A DNA stretch of 64,000 bases, from the NCBI RefSeq assembly GCF_900129685.1, contig NZ_FQWM01000007.1, forward strand, positions 1 to 64,000. Direction: 5' to 3'. This document shows, in pieces, positions 63,533-64,000 of this stretch. Each line of letters starts with the position of its first letter. Position 1 is the stretch's first letter. The position numbers and the translations under genes are program-made. A model generated the notes under the pieces. That model made no database searches and was not told where the DNA came from. It worked only from the letters and a program-made list of their open reading frames with translations. This DNA is from Cognatishimia maritima (GTDB taxonomy: Bacteria; Pseudomonadota; Alphaproteobacteria; Rhodobacterales; Rhodobacteraceae).

Positions 63533-64000
63533 GCCATCCTCTGATCCAAGAGCATTGGGACGTCATTGTAGTCGGCGCTGGTTTGGGCGGTGGCACCGTA
63601 GGGCGCGCTTTGGCAGAGGTGGGCAAGAAGGTGCTCTTTGTCGAATTCGGCTCGGACGGGCACCGGATGGAGACCAACGGCCTGTCCGAAACGCCCTTGC
63701 CTGCCGCGCGGTTGGCACGGGGTTTGTGGCCATACCCGATGGAGGTGCAGGTCGATGGGCAAACCTCGCAAGTCTTTGCGCCCATCGGTGCTGGGGTGGG
63801 CGGGTCTTCGGTGTTTTATGCCGCCACACTTGAGCGACCTGAACCGCATGATCTTGAGGCCTCGCCAACGATGCCACATCCGACGGGGGGATGGCCCGTC
63901 AGCTTTCAAGACATGCAGTCATGGTATGACCGTGCTGCGCGGCAGTTTCAGGTTTATGGGACTGCAGATCCCTTGTCGGATCACGCGCCGGTCGAGTTGC
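63529..64000 (+). CDS. GMC-type FAD-dependent oxidoreductase, N-terminal part (cut by window end)
   Basis: The frame starts at an ATG overlapping the acyltransferase stop and remains open to the last base (157 codons). A dinucleotide-binding motif VVGAGLGGGTVGRAL is at residues 14-28, followed by GKKVLFVEFG and, at about residue 87, GAGVGGSSVFYAATLERP, as in choline dehydrogenase-like GMC enzymes. The substrate cannot be judged from this part. Confidence 0.75.
   Translation, partial: MSHPLIQEHWDVIVVGAGLGGGTVGRALAEVGKKVLFVEFGSDGHRMETNGLSETPLPAARLARGLWPYPMEVQVDGQTSQVFAPIGAGVGGSSVFYAATLERPEPHDLEASPTMPHPTGGWPVSFQDMQSWYDRAARQFQVYGTADPLSDHAPVEL

Overview
The window most likely comes from a Roseobacter-group alphaproteobacterium (Rhodobacterales). 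This rests on a GAAC-N7-GAAC LexA box in front of imuB-dnaE2, a glycerol ABC transporter of the rhizobial glpSTPQV type, a napFDABC operon with an FNR-type box, Tat-exported binding proteins and many solute-specific ABC transporters. No rRNA, tRNA or CRISPR array was seen. Species assignment is inference from gene content.

Layout. 1-3.0 kb is a damaged island: the right end of an IS3-family element abuts a 5'-truncated, frameshifted gene with TPR, GreA/B-C-like and PIN-like parts, followed by the 5' end of an IS3 orfA. 3.4-10.7 kb is a polyamine/guanidino-compound locus: a PotDBCA-type transporter, then a divergent agmatinase-family ureohydrolase, RidA and ornithine-cyclodeaminase homologue, with a LysR regulator. 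A degraded IS3 copy at 10.9-11.3 kb separates it from periplasmic nitrate reductase (napFDABC plus a small membrane protein) and its adjacent Crp/Fnr regulator. 17.6-23.6 kb is a glycerol-type ABC operon. 23.7-26 kb holds a GNAT acetyltransferase and a BlaI/MecR1-like pair. 26.1-31 kb is the SOS mutasome pair imuB-dnaE2 without imuA.

31-43.6 kb is a sugar-acid region: an IlvD/Edd dehydratase and a complete CUT1 sugar ABC system on the minus strand, a divergent sugar 1-dehydrogenase (SDR) and GntR regulator, then a second complete CUT1 system on the plus strand. The dehydrogenase/dehydratase pair fits a non-phosphorylative (Weimberg/Dahms-like) oxidation of a pentose or related aldose.

43.7-57.7 kb is the most unusual part. 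It contains a type I sulfatase with its formylglycine-generating enzyme, a split transketolase, a cytoplasmic BisC-like molybdoenzyme, an FGGY kinase, a zinc-dependent dehydrogenase, a class II aldolase, a SorC regulator and a TauABC/NMT1-type transporter. Nearly the same palindrome (TTTKACAAWTGTAAAA) lies in front of three transcription starts here, which suggests one regulon, probably controlled by the SorC protein, for an organosulfur carbohydrate or polyol. 57.7-64 kb holds an aldose 1-epimerase, a LysR regulator divergent from an antiquitin-type aldehyde dehydrogenase, an acyltransferase with an SGNH domain, and the start of a GMC-type oxidoreductase cut by the window edge.
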